Below, piece by piece: positions 22,906 to 34,175 of a stretch of DNA of 64,000 nucleotides. The translations under genes and the position numbers were made by a program. Each line of letters begins with the position of its first letter. The first letter of the stretch is position 1. Below the pieces are notes generated by a model that was given only the letters and a program-made list of their open reading frames with translations, did no database searches and had not been told where the DNA came from. The stretch spans positions 53,177,295 through 53,241,294 of the forward strand of contig RSEF01000031.1 in the NCBI GenBank assembly GCA_003993805.1, read 5' to 3'. Source of the DNA: Himantopus leucocephalus. Its lineage: Eukaryota > Chordata > Aves > Charadriiformes > Recurvirostridae.

Positions 22906-25434
22906 GCGCTTGTACACAGATGCCGTGCTTGTCAAAATTCTTTCTTGTCTCGTAATCTTTCTGGGATCACTTTTAAAAATTTGTGTCTAAGCTGCAAACA
23001 TAGAATATGCAAATCTGTATATCAACCAAAAGCACATACACAGTTTACACTTCTCCCAAAGTTTCCTTTTGCAGTTGCACCTGCAACTGGATGCACAGTT
23101 TTGTACATCTATTGCAGGAGGAAGTAGTATACTATTTTTAATGCAGACATAGACTCTTTATTTCTCACCACATTTAATTTTTCATTTTCCGGCACCAAGG
23201 GAGGAAATGTTTATATATATATGAAGCTGAAATCCTGCTCATTGATGCAAATGATGAGAGAGAGAGAAGAGTATGTCAAAGAAGCCGTCTTCTTCTATGT
23301 AAAGAAAAGGGGCAGAACAGCAGTGGCTGAAAATTTGCTGCATATGAGAAGGAAAAAAAATCATTCTTTGTTTAGGGGAAGTTGTACTTACTTATGTCTG
23401 TGGATGGAAGCAGCAGTGTTAGGATTTCCCCATACAGTCAATCTTTCATTTTGGTGACAGGAGGAAAAAAGAACAGGATATAACGTATGTGACTTAATCA
23501 AACCACAATTTTATTAATTCAAATCACGTGGGAACAATCCATCAGTAACTACTACATAACTTTTTTGGTATTCATCCCCATGTAATGTTCTGCCTCAGGT
23601 TCCCCACCTCTTCATCACTTCAAAACTGACGTCATCCCTCCTATGGTGATTAAGCAGTGGGGGAAAGGGGCTTGTCTCCTCACTTGCACCAGGCAGCAGG
23701 ACCTCCAGCTACTTCCCTTCTCTTACCTCCTCTTACCTGGTGACACTTTTCCTTAACTCATTTTTCAACTCTGATTTAGCAAGAAATCGGAAATTTTATG
23801 CATTAAATGTACTAATTATTAGTGGGAATCAGTAATTAGCTTGTTTATACCCTCCACACCTGACCCTTCCCACTAGGACGAAAGGCCAACAAGTCACCTC
23901 ACAGGAGAAGATGTTGTCCCATTTTTCCGCTCAGGAACACTTCTTGAATTTGTGTGTGGGGAGAGAAAAACAGGAATCTCAGATACTGTAAAAAAGTAAA
24001 CCATTGTGTGCAACATTATGCAGATATGTTCTAGATCAAACATTAGATATTTATGCAAGAACAAAGAACTATAATAAGGATTCCAATCAGAAAATGAGAA
24101 TTTAGATCCCATGGAAAATTGGATCTGTGGAGGAAAGACTGAGAGCAAACGAAAGGAAATGAAACACAAAGAAAAGGTAAACAGAAAGCATGGGAAAACA
24201 CCTCTTTTTCTGATTTACCCCCCCAAAGAACCCCACAGGAAAGTGTATCTGGTCTCCGTGAGTTCATACCTCTGTGTAAGGGAAAACATCACTAGCAACT
24301 GGACCATTTGCTACACCTTCTTGTAAATCTGAAGAACACCACCATTCCCTGCAGATCTTCCTCCCAAGTACCTTAGAAGAGCATGAGTCAAATTAGAGTA
24401 CACAGACGTTAATACACATATGTTGGAGTCTGATTAAAGTGAGTCTTGTGACATGGTTACCTGCAGTATCGGGGCAATGGAAATGGAGAACTAAAATGTC
24501 CTTTCTAGTGCTTTGTTCCTTTGCTCAGATAGGATTTGATGCTTTGGATAAAATGAAACACAGTGAATAAACACTTTCATATATCTGTTTGCTTGCTTAC
24601 ATGCAGAAATATGTTATATAATTCATGGACAACCATGAACGTAAGGACAAGGCTGCAGCTTTAAGTTTGTATCTGGGACATTACCTTAAAATAAATGTAA
24701 TTAGCCTTTATTTGTGTTAGTCATGGACATTACTGTGAGTGCATTTTTGAATGAGTAACCTCAAGTATCTTTTTATAGGTCACGCTGCAGAATGCTTAAC
24801 TGTATTTATAAAAGCTTTGTGTACTCTTCTTTCTGATTTAAACACAGGATCTTCAAGAGTGCAGAGCAGGCCCTTTGGTAGGGGTTGCTAAGATATCTAT
24901 ACCTATGAAATCGGCATTTTCCCCATTCTGCCTTCTCTCTCCAGGTTTATAATCTATCTCTCAAATGAGCAAAAATATTCTTTGATATTTCATTGTCTGG
25001 AAAATGTGTTGACTTGATAGCAGGAGTACTCCTGCACTGAAGAAATCTGGGGAATACTTTGACAGCAGGTAATCAAAATCATCCTCCAATTGTTTCATCC
25101 TGATTATTAAAGGGAATCCAACCTCCAAAGTCAGGCCTCCAAGCCCTTGCCCTTCTAGTTGTGCATCTGAGAAGAAATTATGGTAATCTTAAAATCCTAT
25201 TGATGCTGAAAGGCATTTCATCAACTGCAAAAATTAAGAGTGAGATGCAGAGGATGTTTTTCTATTTAGAGGAACCCCTGCTTATATGAATAGGCTTCAT
25301 GTGGTGACTCTTTTGAAGCTGAGGACTTCAAAGCAGATCACTGACTTCCAGTGGGATAATCACTTAATGCAAGAGTGGGTAGATGGAATTATTACCATGC
25401 AGTCAAGCTAGATTTATCCCTCCTCCCCTCCTTT

Positions 25435-25457
25435 TAAAAAAAAAAAAAAAAAAAAAN
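25435..25457 (+). repeat. poly-A run ending in a single N
   Basis: Some 22 A followed by N at 25457. Confidence 0.9.
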
Positions 25458-26314
25458 CTTCTCTGTCCCCACAGTTCAAAAGTGATGATGGTATGTTAAG
25501 GGTACTAATCCCACATCAGACTTCAGCTGAAAATTAGAGTGGGCAAACAAAAAAAAGTAATCAAGGATATAGAAGAAATGTGAATAGCTTCAAGTCATTT
25601 ATAAGAACATTTGATTTTCACTACAAAAAGCTTTACATTGTAAATACTGCTTGTATTTGTAAATAAGATCAGATCAGTGTGCCAGTATACTTTTCTAATC
25701 AACAAAGGAAATGTCTTTTTGAAAGATCATTTACAGATATTTACTCATGTAGATGGAGTCATGGGCAAGAGGGAAATTCACTGGATAGATAACAAGCTTC
25801 CCTGGTTCTTAGAAAGTTGGAGTAATTCATTAGGAAGTCTGATTTTTGACATTTTCATGCAGTATCAGGTAGGGTTTCTAGTTTTTTCTGGCCCTGCTGA
25901 CTTGAGTTTGAACCAGCAGCACCTTTGTCTCTCAGCTCTGAGAAGAAAGGTACACAAGTTAAGTGGGAGGATTTGGGACCCTTACTTTTTTGTAAGTGAG
26001 GTTATTTACATTAGAGAGAACAAGGCTGTTGCCACACTCACTAATGTGTAGTACCTCTGTATCTGTTAAGTAACATTTCAGATGATGGAAAAAAGAAAAT
26101 AACAATTTTGGGCTTTTATTCCTGTTCTTTTTTTTTTTTTTTAAAGGGGAGGAAGCATGAAAGCTCAGCAATCTGATCTCACTTCAGTATGAGGTTTCAT
26201 TTACTGAATACTACTGAAATTAACTGTACATCTGATCTTATATGTCTGATTGTTAAAACTGTGGTGTTTGCTTGACACGTCTTGGTGGAGACGCATCAAG
26301 AATCCTAAAAACCA

Positions 26315-26338
26315 TGTGTGTGTGTGTGTGTGTGTGTG
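26315..26338 (+). repeat. (TG)n microsatellite
   Basis: About 12 uninterrupted TG units. Confidence 0.95.
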
Positions 26339-27419
26339 CTAGACTGACAACAGGACTCCAATCCAACCATCACTGACACACACGTATATATAAATATACA
26401 CTTCCCTACAAGCTAAGCATGTCAACGGCAAGGTTTCCACAAGTAATCATCATGTATAGACTAAATGTGTATATTACAAGTCTACTGAATGCATGGGCAA
26501 AATTCTACAATCATCCCCTCAAGGGATGGCTCAAAAAGTTTGTACGTTGTTGCACAGATGGGCAAACTTATTCCTGAAATTGCTGGAAATAAGAGAGGAA
26601 AATGAGTCACTTAGCTGTGTTTTCAGATAGTTGTATGCCACTATTCTTCATCTTATGTACACATCTGGTGCTAATAAAGCACTCCAAACTGGGAGTTAAC
26701 ATAGACTCAGTATTTTAGAAAACTGGCCACATTCTAGGTGCTCTGGTATGTATTTAAGGGGCACAACACTTTTGAAAATTTGAGCCTAAGAGCCCAGAAC
26801 CTACAGAAATTCCTTTCTTAATGTTCTCCATACTGACAAACAGCAACCACATTATATCAATTATTAATTATTAATCAATAAATTATTATTTAACATCTTC
26901 TCAACTTTCTCAAACAGCTGTATAACAGAAAGTTTTTAGAACATTATTTCACAAATTATCTCACTTTTCCAACAAACATTCCCAAACTGTAATGGCCACA
27001 TTATTTTATGCCACATATGGCACAATAAGTTGCAAACAACATTTATTATCCTCTTTTCACGCCGTCTTTTCCCACCACAACACGGTGGCAACGCCTTTTT
27101 CTAATGGCTGTGTCCCAGGTACGGGTAATTCCTTTTCACCTCACTATTCCTTATATATTCTTTTCAGGTAAAAGCGTTTGCACTCCTATGACAGAACCTA
27201 GGAACTTACACCATTAGCTGTATGCCAAATGGTATAGGCTTGTGATCACAGAATTTCAAATGAAAAACAATTAATACTTTCTTCTACTAACAACCGCAGG
27301 GTTTTGTTTTTCTTTTTCTATTTATCAACAAAGCCTCCGTTACATTTAGCATTCTGAATATTAGGAAGGAACAACAAAAGGTGGCTTCCCTAAGAAGCAT
27401 GGTGAGTAAAAATAATTAC
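26339..27419. other. unique non-coding interval
   Basis: No gene or repeat recognised. ATTATTAATTATTAATC-type AT-rich DNA occurs near 26858-26892. Confidence 0.5.
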
Positions 27420-27660
27420 ATAGCAGAAAATACTGGAGAATACATATAGTAGTATCATTCATTGCTAATGAGTTAAAAGGATATCACAGTGCATTTATAA
27501 ATCACTGCAGAGAGTTGCACAGTTTATTTAAATTCATTGTGCCTCATTATAATTGAGCTATGCACCTTTAGGTCTGAGTTGATTAGGAGTGCTATAGCTC
27601 AGAATAGCTTTTAATTCAGCGAAACATGGTCTGACCTTTACCATAATCCTGTGTGAAACA
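27420..27660. promoter_or_regulatory. weak conserved-element-like block
   Basis: Unique sequence with several homeodomain-like words (TTCATTGCTAATGAG, AAATTCATTG, CATTATAATTGAG) and no repeat or coding texture. Motif density is only moderately above what AT-rich DNA gives, hence low confidence. Confidence 0.2.
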
Positions 27661-30237
27661 CACTATAGTTTAGACATTAATAATGGTACTACCTCTTTTT
27701 TCTACTGGTAAGATGCTACTTAAAAAAATTGTATTATTAGTTAACAGGCTCAGGACAATTTATCAAACACAAATTATCCTTCTGTGTATAACTGCAGTAC
27801 TTAATTCCAAGTTCCTCATCTCTCATAACTATTACCTACTCTTTAAAAATGCTAAAAACTAAAACATAATAGTGTCATGTCAGAGTAATAAGTCACATAC
27901 GCATACTTACTGACTCCCTGCAGACTTACGCTGTACCCAGCTTAGGGATCTGAGCAACATGATGTACATTATACAGGATAAGGCATCTCTTTTGTTTGAC
28001 CTTTGTCTTCATATTTAAGTGTAACATTTCCTTAAAACACTTTCTGGTAACTCTGCAGTCTCCACTAACAGCGCTTTGCTGCTCGTCCATCATTATTGCT
28101 CAGTTTCAGACTGAAATTCTGAAGATGACCAAAAAAAGCTGTGTACAGCCTGCAGCTGGCAGTTGGTCCTGTAGGAGGTGAAGGTCCAGGTTAGCCTGAG
28201 AGAACTTAAATCTCACCCGGAAAGCCTGCCTCACCATCCACAACCCCAGGGACAAGAGCCACCTCCTGGTCCCCCCGGCCACCCTCTACAACTCAGTGCC
28301 TTTGCTGGCCACAGCTGCTCCTTGGGTTGCGTTTGGTGATTTGCAGTTTACAGCCTGACGAAGTCTTGGTTGGGGCTTGCATGAATTGTCTTCTCGAGAC
28401 GAGTCTTTTGTTTCCAGCATTGTCACCCATCTATTTTTAATGGCTGTCAGGGCTTCAGTAACATTCGTATTACAGCTATGTACGGTTCACAAAGATTAAT
28501 TCTGGGGGAAAAAGACACAGTTTTGCATCTGTTACACAAGTGTGTTTCCAATCCTGAGGTCAATGAGAATATTCTCTAAGCAAGCATGAAATTCAGAATA
28601 AAAGGTGTCCATGAATTGGTTTTAATGTTCCTAAATAAAAGTGATTAGTATTATATGTTATCAGCCTACTTCAACTTACTTCTGAAACAAAAGACATTAA
28701 ATAATTTTATTTGTTCATACTTTATCTGTATAAGAGGAAATCATGATCAAACTGACGTTAGCTATCATGTTAAGTAATCTAATCCTTTCCCCTAGCTGTA
28801 GCTGTAGGTTAATGTCCCAGTTTAGCAGACTGAGATCAACACAACTGGGTCAATTTCAATTCCCTAAGCTGAGCTGTGGGAAACACAGCTTGTGTCAAAA
28901 CAAAAAAAATATGGTTTTTAAGTTGAGATTCAGTAATTGCTGACCCAGTCTCAACATTCCTGTTTATAAAGTTTCTCTCCTCAAGGGACTAGTCCTTCCT
29001 GAATACTTAATAGAAAGCCAAAAAAAAAGTACTTTTTTCTCTCCAAAACTAAAGAAGAAACTTTCCATTGTTTTCATGGCTTGTGCTGAGTGCTGCTTGG
29101 TTGTGAGGAAGGGGACAGCACAAGTGGTGGTGTGACCCAGGAAAGCAAAATCAAGTACAGCGTTTACTCCTGAAGGGTGTATCCAAGAATAAACTGCATT
29201 TCCAACCTGAGCAACTAATTAGGGGGCCTCTCCCTCCTCCAGCAAGGTCTGCCTCATCACTCAGAGCATCCAAGGAAGGAAAAGTTATCATTGTGCCAGC
29301 TCTGACGCACAGACTGAATAAAGAGAAGAAAATTACAAAGAAGTTTGACCTGGTAATTATCCACATAGATTCAAATAACAAATACCTATTAAAACACTTT
29401 CTGAAGGCCTGAAGCTTTCAGAAGAAAATATAAAGGCATCTCTCCCTGGAAAACATTGTCTTTCATCTTCGCATTCTTTAGAAAACCAGGTCTTTTCAAG
29501 TTTCCTGGCTAAGATGTTACTTTGTGATGTATCATGTGTTATATCTAAATGCATCTGTCATGAAGCTTTGAGTTGACACATGTTCCTATTTATACCTGTT
29601 CACTCAAGCAGTATTCACTTCCACACAAGATAGTTAATCGAGTACCATCTTTTAATGCAGATATTCTAAGTATTATAATAGCCATATCCAAGACAAAGCT
29701 TCCCAGGTGAATACAGGCCACAAAAATAGGTCAGAATGGGTCAAGCCATGTATTACAGATAATGCATGCTATATATATTAAAATTCTGCAAATATAAATG
29801 AAATCATTTTTTTCCAATAGAATGTTCATTTTTAACACTCTACAAAATAAAGTCTGCGGAAATAAATAAGCAAAGATGTCTTTAGTGTCTCTGTTTATTT
29901 ATAGCTAATAAATATTTGATAAAGAACATTTTTTTCCATAGGACTTATAGTAATATTTAGCATTGCATAAAAAGTCTACAAAAGATCATTTATAGTGTAA
30001 TAGACATTGATGAAAGAAAATAACATTTATCCTCCTGATTAGTGATGACGTTGATCTGCATTTGCTGGGGAAAATACATAAGAAGGCACAGAGAAGAGTC
30101 TACAGAAGGGTGTAGCTCAGGTGCCTCGTGGTATTGTCCAGGAATCTATCTGTGGTTGTTGGGGATTTAGATACATCTGAGCTAATGTATGACTCGGAAG
30201 GACTCTGCAGGAACATTGACAGACTGCAAATGAGACC
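27661..30237. other. unique non-coding interval
   Basis: No gene recognised. A moderately GC-rich stretch lies at about 28195-28400 without any clear open frame. The rest is AT-rich with A/T runs. Confidence 0.5.
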
Positions 30238-30505
30238 ACAGTGGGAGACTCCCCCACCTCTCTGGGCAGCCTGTGCCAGTGCTCTGCCACCCTCAAAGGA
30301 AAGAAGTTCCTCTTCGTGTTTAGATGGAACTTCCTACGTTCAAGTTTGTGCCCATTACCTCTTGTTCTGTCACTGGGCACCACTGGAAAAACACTGTTCC
30401 CATCCCCCTGGCACCCTCCATTAAGTATTTATAAGTATTGATAAGATCCCTCCTCAGTGTTCTCTTCTCCAGACTAAAAAGACTGAAGTGCCTCAGCTTT
30501 TCAGG
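30238..30505 (-). mobile_element. CR1 LINE internal fragment A (antisense, truncated both ends)
   Basis: The - strand reads VPSDRTRGNGHKLERRKFHL and then EHWHRLPREVGESP, which is the extreme C-terminus of CR1 ORF2, then jumps to unrelated sequence below 30238. The expected 3' untranslated region and octamer tail are absent. At the other side (about 30440-30495) the segment antisense to LFSLEKRTLRR-type sequence is readable, then the match breaks at about 30505 where a second CR1 copy begins. The missing 3' end points to later deletion or rearrangement, since CR1 insertions normally keep their 3' end. Confidence 0.85.
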
Positions 30506-30871
30506 GATGGCAACCTAGGCCAGTGCCTCACCATCCTCAGAATGAAAACTTTTTTCCTGATATATAATCAAAATCTCTCCTCTTTCAGTTTAAAACCATT
30601 CCATCTCGTCCTATCACTAGATGCCTTTGCAAAAAGTTCCTCTCCAGCTTTCTTGTAAGCCCCCCTCAGATACTGGAAGGCCACTATAAGGTCTCCCCGG
30701 AGCCTTCTCTTCTCCAGGCTGAACACCTCCAACTCTCTCAGCCTGTCCTCACAGCAGAGGGGCTCCAGCCTTTGGAGGATCTTCATGGCCTCCACTGGAC
30801 CCACTTCAACAGGTCCATGTCCTTCTTGTGCCACAGACTCCAAATCTGGATGCAGTACTCCAAGTGGGGTC

Positions 30872-31329
30872 TCACCAGAGTTGAGTAGAGGGGCAGAATT
30901 CCCTCCCTCGCCCTGCTGGCCATGCTGCTNNNNNNNNNNNNNNNNNNNNNNNNNNNNNNNNNNNNNNNNNNNNNNNNNNNNNNNNNNNNNNNNNNNNNNN
31001 NNNNNNNNNNNNNNNNNNNNNNNNNNNNNAGCTGCTCTCCAGCAGGTCAGCCCCTAACCTGTACTGATGTCTAGGGTTATTCCTCCCCAGGTGCAGGACC
31101 CTATGCTTGCCCTTGTGGAATTTCATTAAATTTCTCTCCGCCCAACTCTCCAGCCTGTCCAGGTCACACTGTATGGCGGCACAGCCTTCTGGTGTGTCAG
31201 CCACCCCTCCCAGTTTTGTGTCATGCGCAAACTCGTTGATGGTACACTCCATCCCTTCATCCAGGTCATATTGAACATATTGAACAGGACTGGACCCAGT
31301 ACTGACCCCTGGGGAACACCGCTGGCCAC
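30872..31329 (-). pseudogene. CR1 ORF2 reverse-transcriptase remnant with mutated active site
   Basis: Remnant of the CR1 polymerase that copies element RNA into the genome. Two frames carry it. The upstream one has PQGSVLGPVLFN, the conserved motif before the catalytic box. The downstream one has FAHD at 31220-31231, where the family normally has FADD, so the first catalytic aspartate is replaced by histidine (codon CAT at 31223-31225, one base from GAT). A frameshift lies between the two, and the 100-N gap removes the following segment. Two independent lesions plus missing ends mean no activity. The family assignment is firm; the exact subfamily is not determined. Confidence 0.85.
30930..31029. 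other. assembly gap (100 N)
   Basis: Exactly 100 N inside CR1 fragment B. The CR1 sequence on both sides is in the same orientation and order, so the gap hides the intervening CR1 segment and the true size is unknown. Confidence 0.98.
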
Positions 31330-31335
31330 CTACAA

Positions 31336-33480
31336 CGCCTGTCAGCTTAGGAGACAGACATCATTTGCTGACTCATTTTACTTTTGGAAGAACTGTTCAG
31401 TGATGTGAATACTTTTCCATAAAGAGAAATACAAATCAAACTTGATAAACAACTGCTTTCCATCCCTTAAGAACGTATGTCCAAGGGAGGCACGCAGGGT
31501 CTAATATTTTTAGCAAAAGTAAATACATTAAAATAAAATAAAATAAAATAAAATAAAATAAAATAAAATAAAATAAAATAAAATAAAAGCAGGACATGAA
31601 TGCATACATACAGCCTGATATCATAAACTGTCTGGGAAAGGGAATTTCAACATTTCCTAGAATCTGGTACTACGGGTAGTTCATTCTCTGTCAATGTCTA
31701 CAGAAATAGTACATAATAAATAAACATTTCAGTATATGCTGATTAGTTTTCAGCTTCACTAAGGCTACTTTTAATCACTTAACTTTGCTACCATCTTTTA
31801 TCTAACTCTCTTCTTTATGCTTTAAGGAAGATATTTAAAAAACCTTTTTCAAATTTTTCAATTCAGTGAAACATTAGTAGGAAAGAGAAACTTTATAAAA
31901 CCAGTACCAAAATAGAGCATCTTGTGAGAGGTCATGGGTTATTACAGGACCACTAAGATATGTTCAGCTAGATCCAATTATTATAGTAACGAAAATAGCA
32001 AATAGATTGGGAATTAGTTAGTGATTTAATTATTTAACTAAAATATATACTCAGTTGCCACATACTCTTCTTTAACCCTGCTATAAGTTTTATTCAGCCT
32101 TGAAACCAATTCAGACGTTGTGCTACTGAAGGACATTTTTTTGTTCTGAAAATAAAAAGTGTTAGAGAAGCATTCATTCATTATCATGCTGATATATTAA
32201 CTACGTTTGGTCTACTTCATGTTGCACTGATAACATGATAGAGTATTTGTTTTTTCTAAAATGTTTTTCAAAGTTGTGTATCCAATAGAATACCAAACCA
32301 GCCACAAATACTAGCCTATTGTTTTTTCCTCAGTTGTCAGATCTCCATTGCAACAATCCTAAATGTTTGCTACAATATAGCATTGAAGATGATAAGGTGA
32401 GCTTTATTTCAAACACTGCACAATAAAATACCGTGACTTTATTACCTCAATTTTCAAATATAAGGCACATAGTTGCATTATGGCTAGTATTTTTATATTG
32501 GGATTATGAGAATCTAAAATACTCAGGTGAAAAAAATCGGATATTGGGTAGAGAATATTTGGAGAATATATTTTTTGCAATTTCTATGAGATGCATTGTT
32601 TATTTGCAATATTACACAATGACTTCAAGAATTTGAGAATCAAGAGAAAAAATTATCCAACATATTTATGAGCAGAGTTCATCTCAACGCTCTTCAACAA
32701 CTTTCTTCTTAGGATTTGATTTGGACAAAGTTTTCCAAAGCTGAGTACCCATTCATAATCTTTTAAATGGAGATCTAGCAGTTCATCGATTTCAGAGTCT
32801 GGTAATACGGTGGCTTTGAATGGGATAGTCAGCATCTTAAAACATCAAGACTGCTGTCTGAAAACTTAGGACCATGACCAAGAAGAGACTTATAAATGTA
32901 TGTAATGATGAGTATTATTATAATGCATAAATTTCAATACACACCATGATAATATATGCACAAAGGCCAAAATAAAGCTATTGGAAGCCATGAAAAAAAA
33001 ACCCCACATTGCAATTTACACATACTCATTTTTCATAAACTGATAAAGTACGAGCATTTTGTTAGAATACATAGGTTAGGTAAATACCTCAATATTTTAG
33101 AGATTGGAGAATGGTCCTTATTTACACTAAGGTTAATTCCTGATGCTTTAGCAACATGAAAGGACCTTTCAAGCTGAAAACAGATACATCCATACATGTC
33201 TACCGTGACCAGGGAACTAATAATTAGAAAGGTGTTAAATTGTATTGATGTATATGAGAATAAAGCCTAAAGTGGTTTTGAGCCCAGATTTACACTACCT
33301 GATGCCAAAAGGAATCTTCTCAGTGATGGCACGGGATGTTTCATCAGGATACCTATGAGACCTTAATTAAAGAATGAAAAAATAACTGCCTAAAATATGA
33401 ACATATGCTGCAAAATGTCCTTGGAACCGCAAAACAAACTAGACGACTGATAATATTTCAAGCGGAAAAGTTTCCTCCTG
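31336..33480. other. unique AT-rich non-coding interval
   Basis: Holds the (AAAAT)n microsatellite listed separately and otherwise AT-rich unique DNA. A 60-codon open frame on the - strand (32653-32835) looks hydrophilic and protein-like but is unidentified; see findings. Confidence 0.45.
31528..31588 (+). repeat. (TAAAA)n microsatellite
   Basis: About 12 near-perfect pentanucleotide TAAAA units. The - strand open frame of Y/F/I repeats over it is an artefact. Confidence 0.95.
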
Positions 33481-34175
33481 TTACAGAAAGTAATATATTC
33501 TACACCATAACCTCAATGTATCAACGCTGATAATTTGATGGTACATTGGACAGATATCCACAAGACGTGTAAGTCTAACAGCATTATAATTCAACCATGC
33601 CAAGGAGGCTCCTGCGTATGGAAGAACAGACTATGTGAAGCACGTTGCCAAATCGGGCTCTGTATCGTTCACACTCGCAGGGTCTGAGAATCTCGTAAGA
33701 TCTTTTGCCAGCACCTCTTCATGCACATCGAGTTTCCTCGTAAGCTTTTCCTTTCAGCACCTGAGTCACATCTTCCCCTCCTTCAGTCTCGGTTTTGTCA
33801 TCCCCGTTAGCGATATTGGCCACTGATTTTTCTGTTATAAACTGCATAGCAGCTTTGGGATTATCGTGGTGTAATCCAGCACAAAAAGTGAACAGATTGA
33901 AGACAGAATCCCACACATATGTTGCACAGCAGAGTCTTCTGACTCAGCACAGCAGAAGCTATCTGATACCATATAGAAATCACAATTTTCTTACATTGTC
34001 TAGATAACTGAGACAGGGTAAAATCAAGCCACAGCTCCGTACTCCTCCAAATTCTCTGTGCAATAAATTCACACTGACATCGTGAAATGCAGCTTCACTT
34101 TGAGAGCCATCATTTCACCAACAGTGGTGCTGTTTCCAGCAAGTTCAGGAAAGCAGCCTCCTCCGGACCTCAAAG
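33481..34175 (-). other. decayed coding-like stretch, unidentified
   Basis: On the - strand three consecutive pieces in three frames read like hydrophilic protein. Upstream (about 34175-34070) is GCFPELAGNSTTVGEMMAL. The middle piece (about 33946-33719) includes NPKAAMQFITEKSVANIANG. Downstream (33747-33481, one internal stop at 33631-33633) includes KLDVHEEVLAKDLTRFSDP. The region is richer in CpG than its flanks. The + strand reading is serine-rich, as antisense of coding sequence often is. This could be an old processed pseudogene, an endogenous viral fragment, or chance. I do not recognise the protein, and the frame openness alone is not statistically decisive. Confidence 0.22.

Larger units (their letters stand above)
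20371..26313. other. unique AT-rich non-coding interval
   Basis: No gene recognised in about 6 kb. Low-complexity spots are TA-rich DNA (21415-21500), GATA/CATA units (22873-22905), poly-A plus one N (25435-25457) and a T-run (26129-26142). The 124-codon open frame at 25677-26051 is the longest one outside CR1, but it has no recognisable domain or splice context. Confidence 0.5.
30506..31335 (-). mobile_element. CR1 LINE internal fragment B (antisense), with 100-N gap
   Basis: Antisense CR1 reading, from high to low coordinate, through the reverse-transcriptase motif SGVPQGSVLGPVLFN (about 31282-31323), then in another frame the catalytic region with EFAHDTKLGG (about 31205-31234), then LDRLESWAERNLMKF and NNPRHQYRLGADLLESS, the 100-N gap, and finally the C-terminal [21 protein letters not shown] segment. 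It has a frameshift between the first two motifs and ends near 30506 without a 3' tail, directly abutting fragment A. It is clearly inactive. Confidence 0.93.

Noticed and set aside
25677..26051. 124-codon open frame, the longest outside CR1
   Set aside because: No recognisable domain, no splice or promoter context. Its length is within chance for 64 kb of six-frame sequence.
30117..30237. Continuation of the CR1 frame below 30238
   Set aside because: The frame stays open, but the protein text stops resembling CR1 after EVGESP, so it is flanking sequence.
31436..31624. Y/F/I-rich - strand frame
   Set aside because: Translation of the (TAAAA)n microsatellite.
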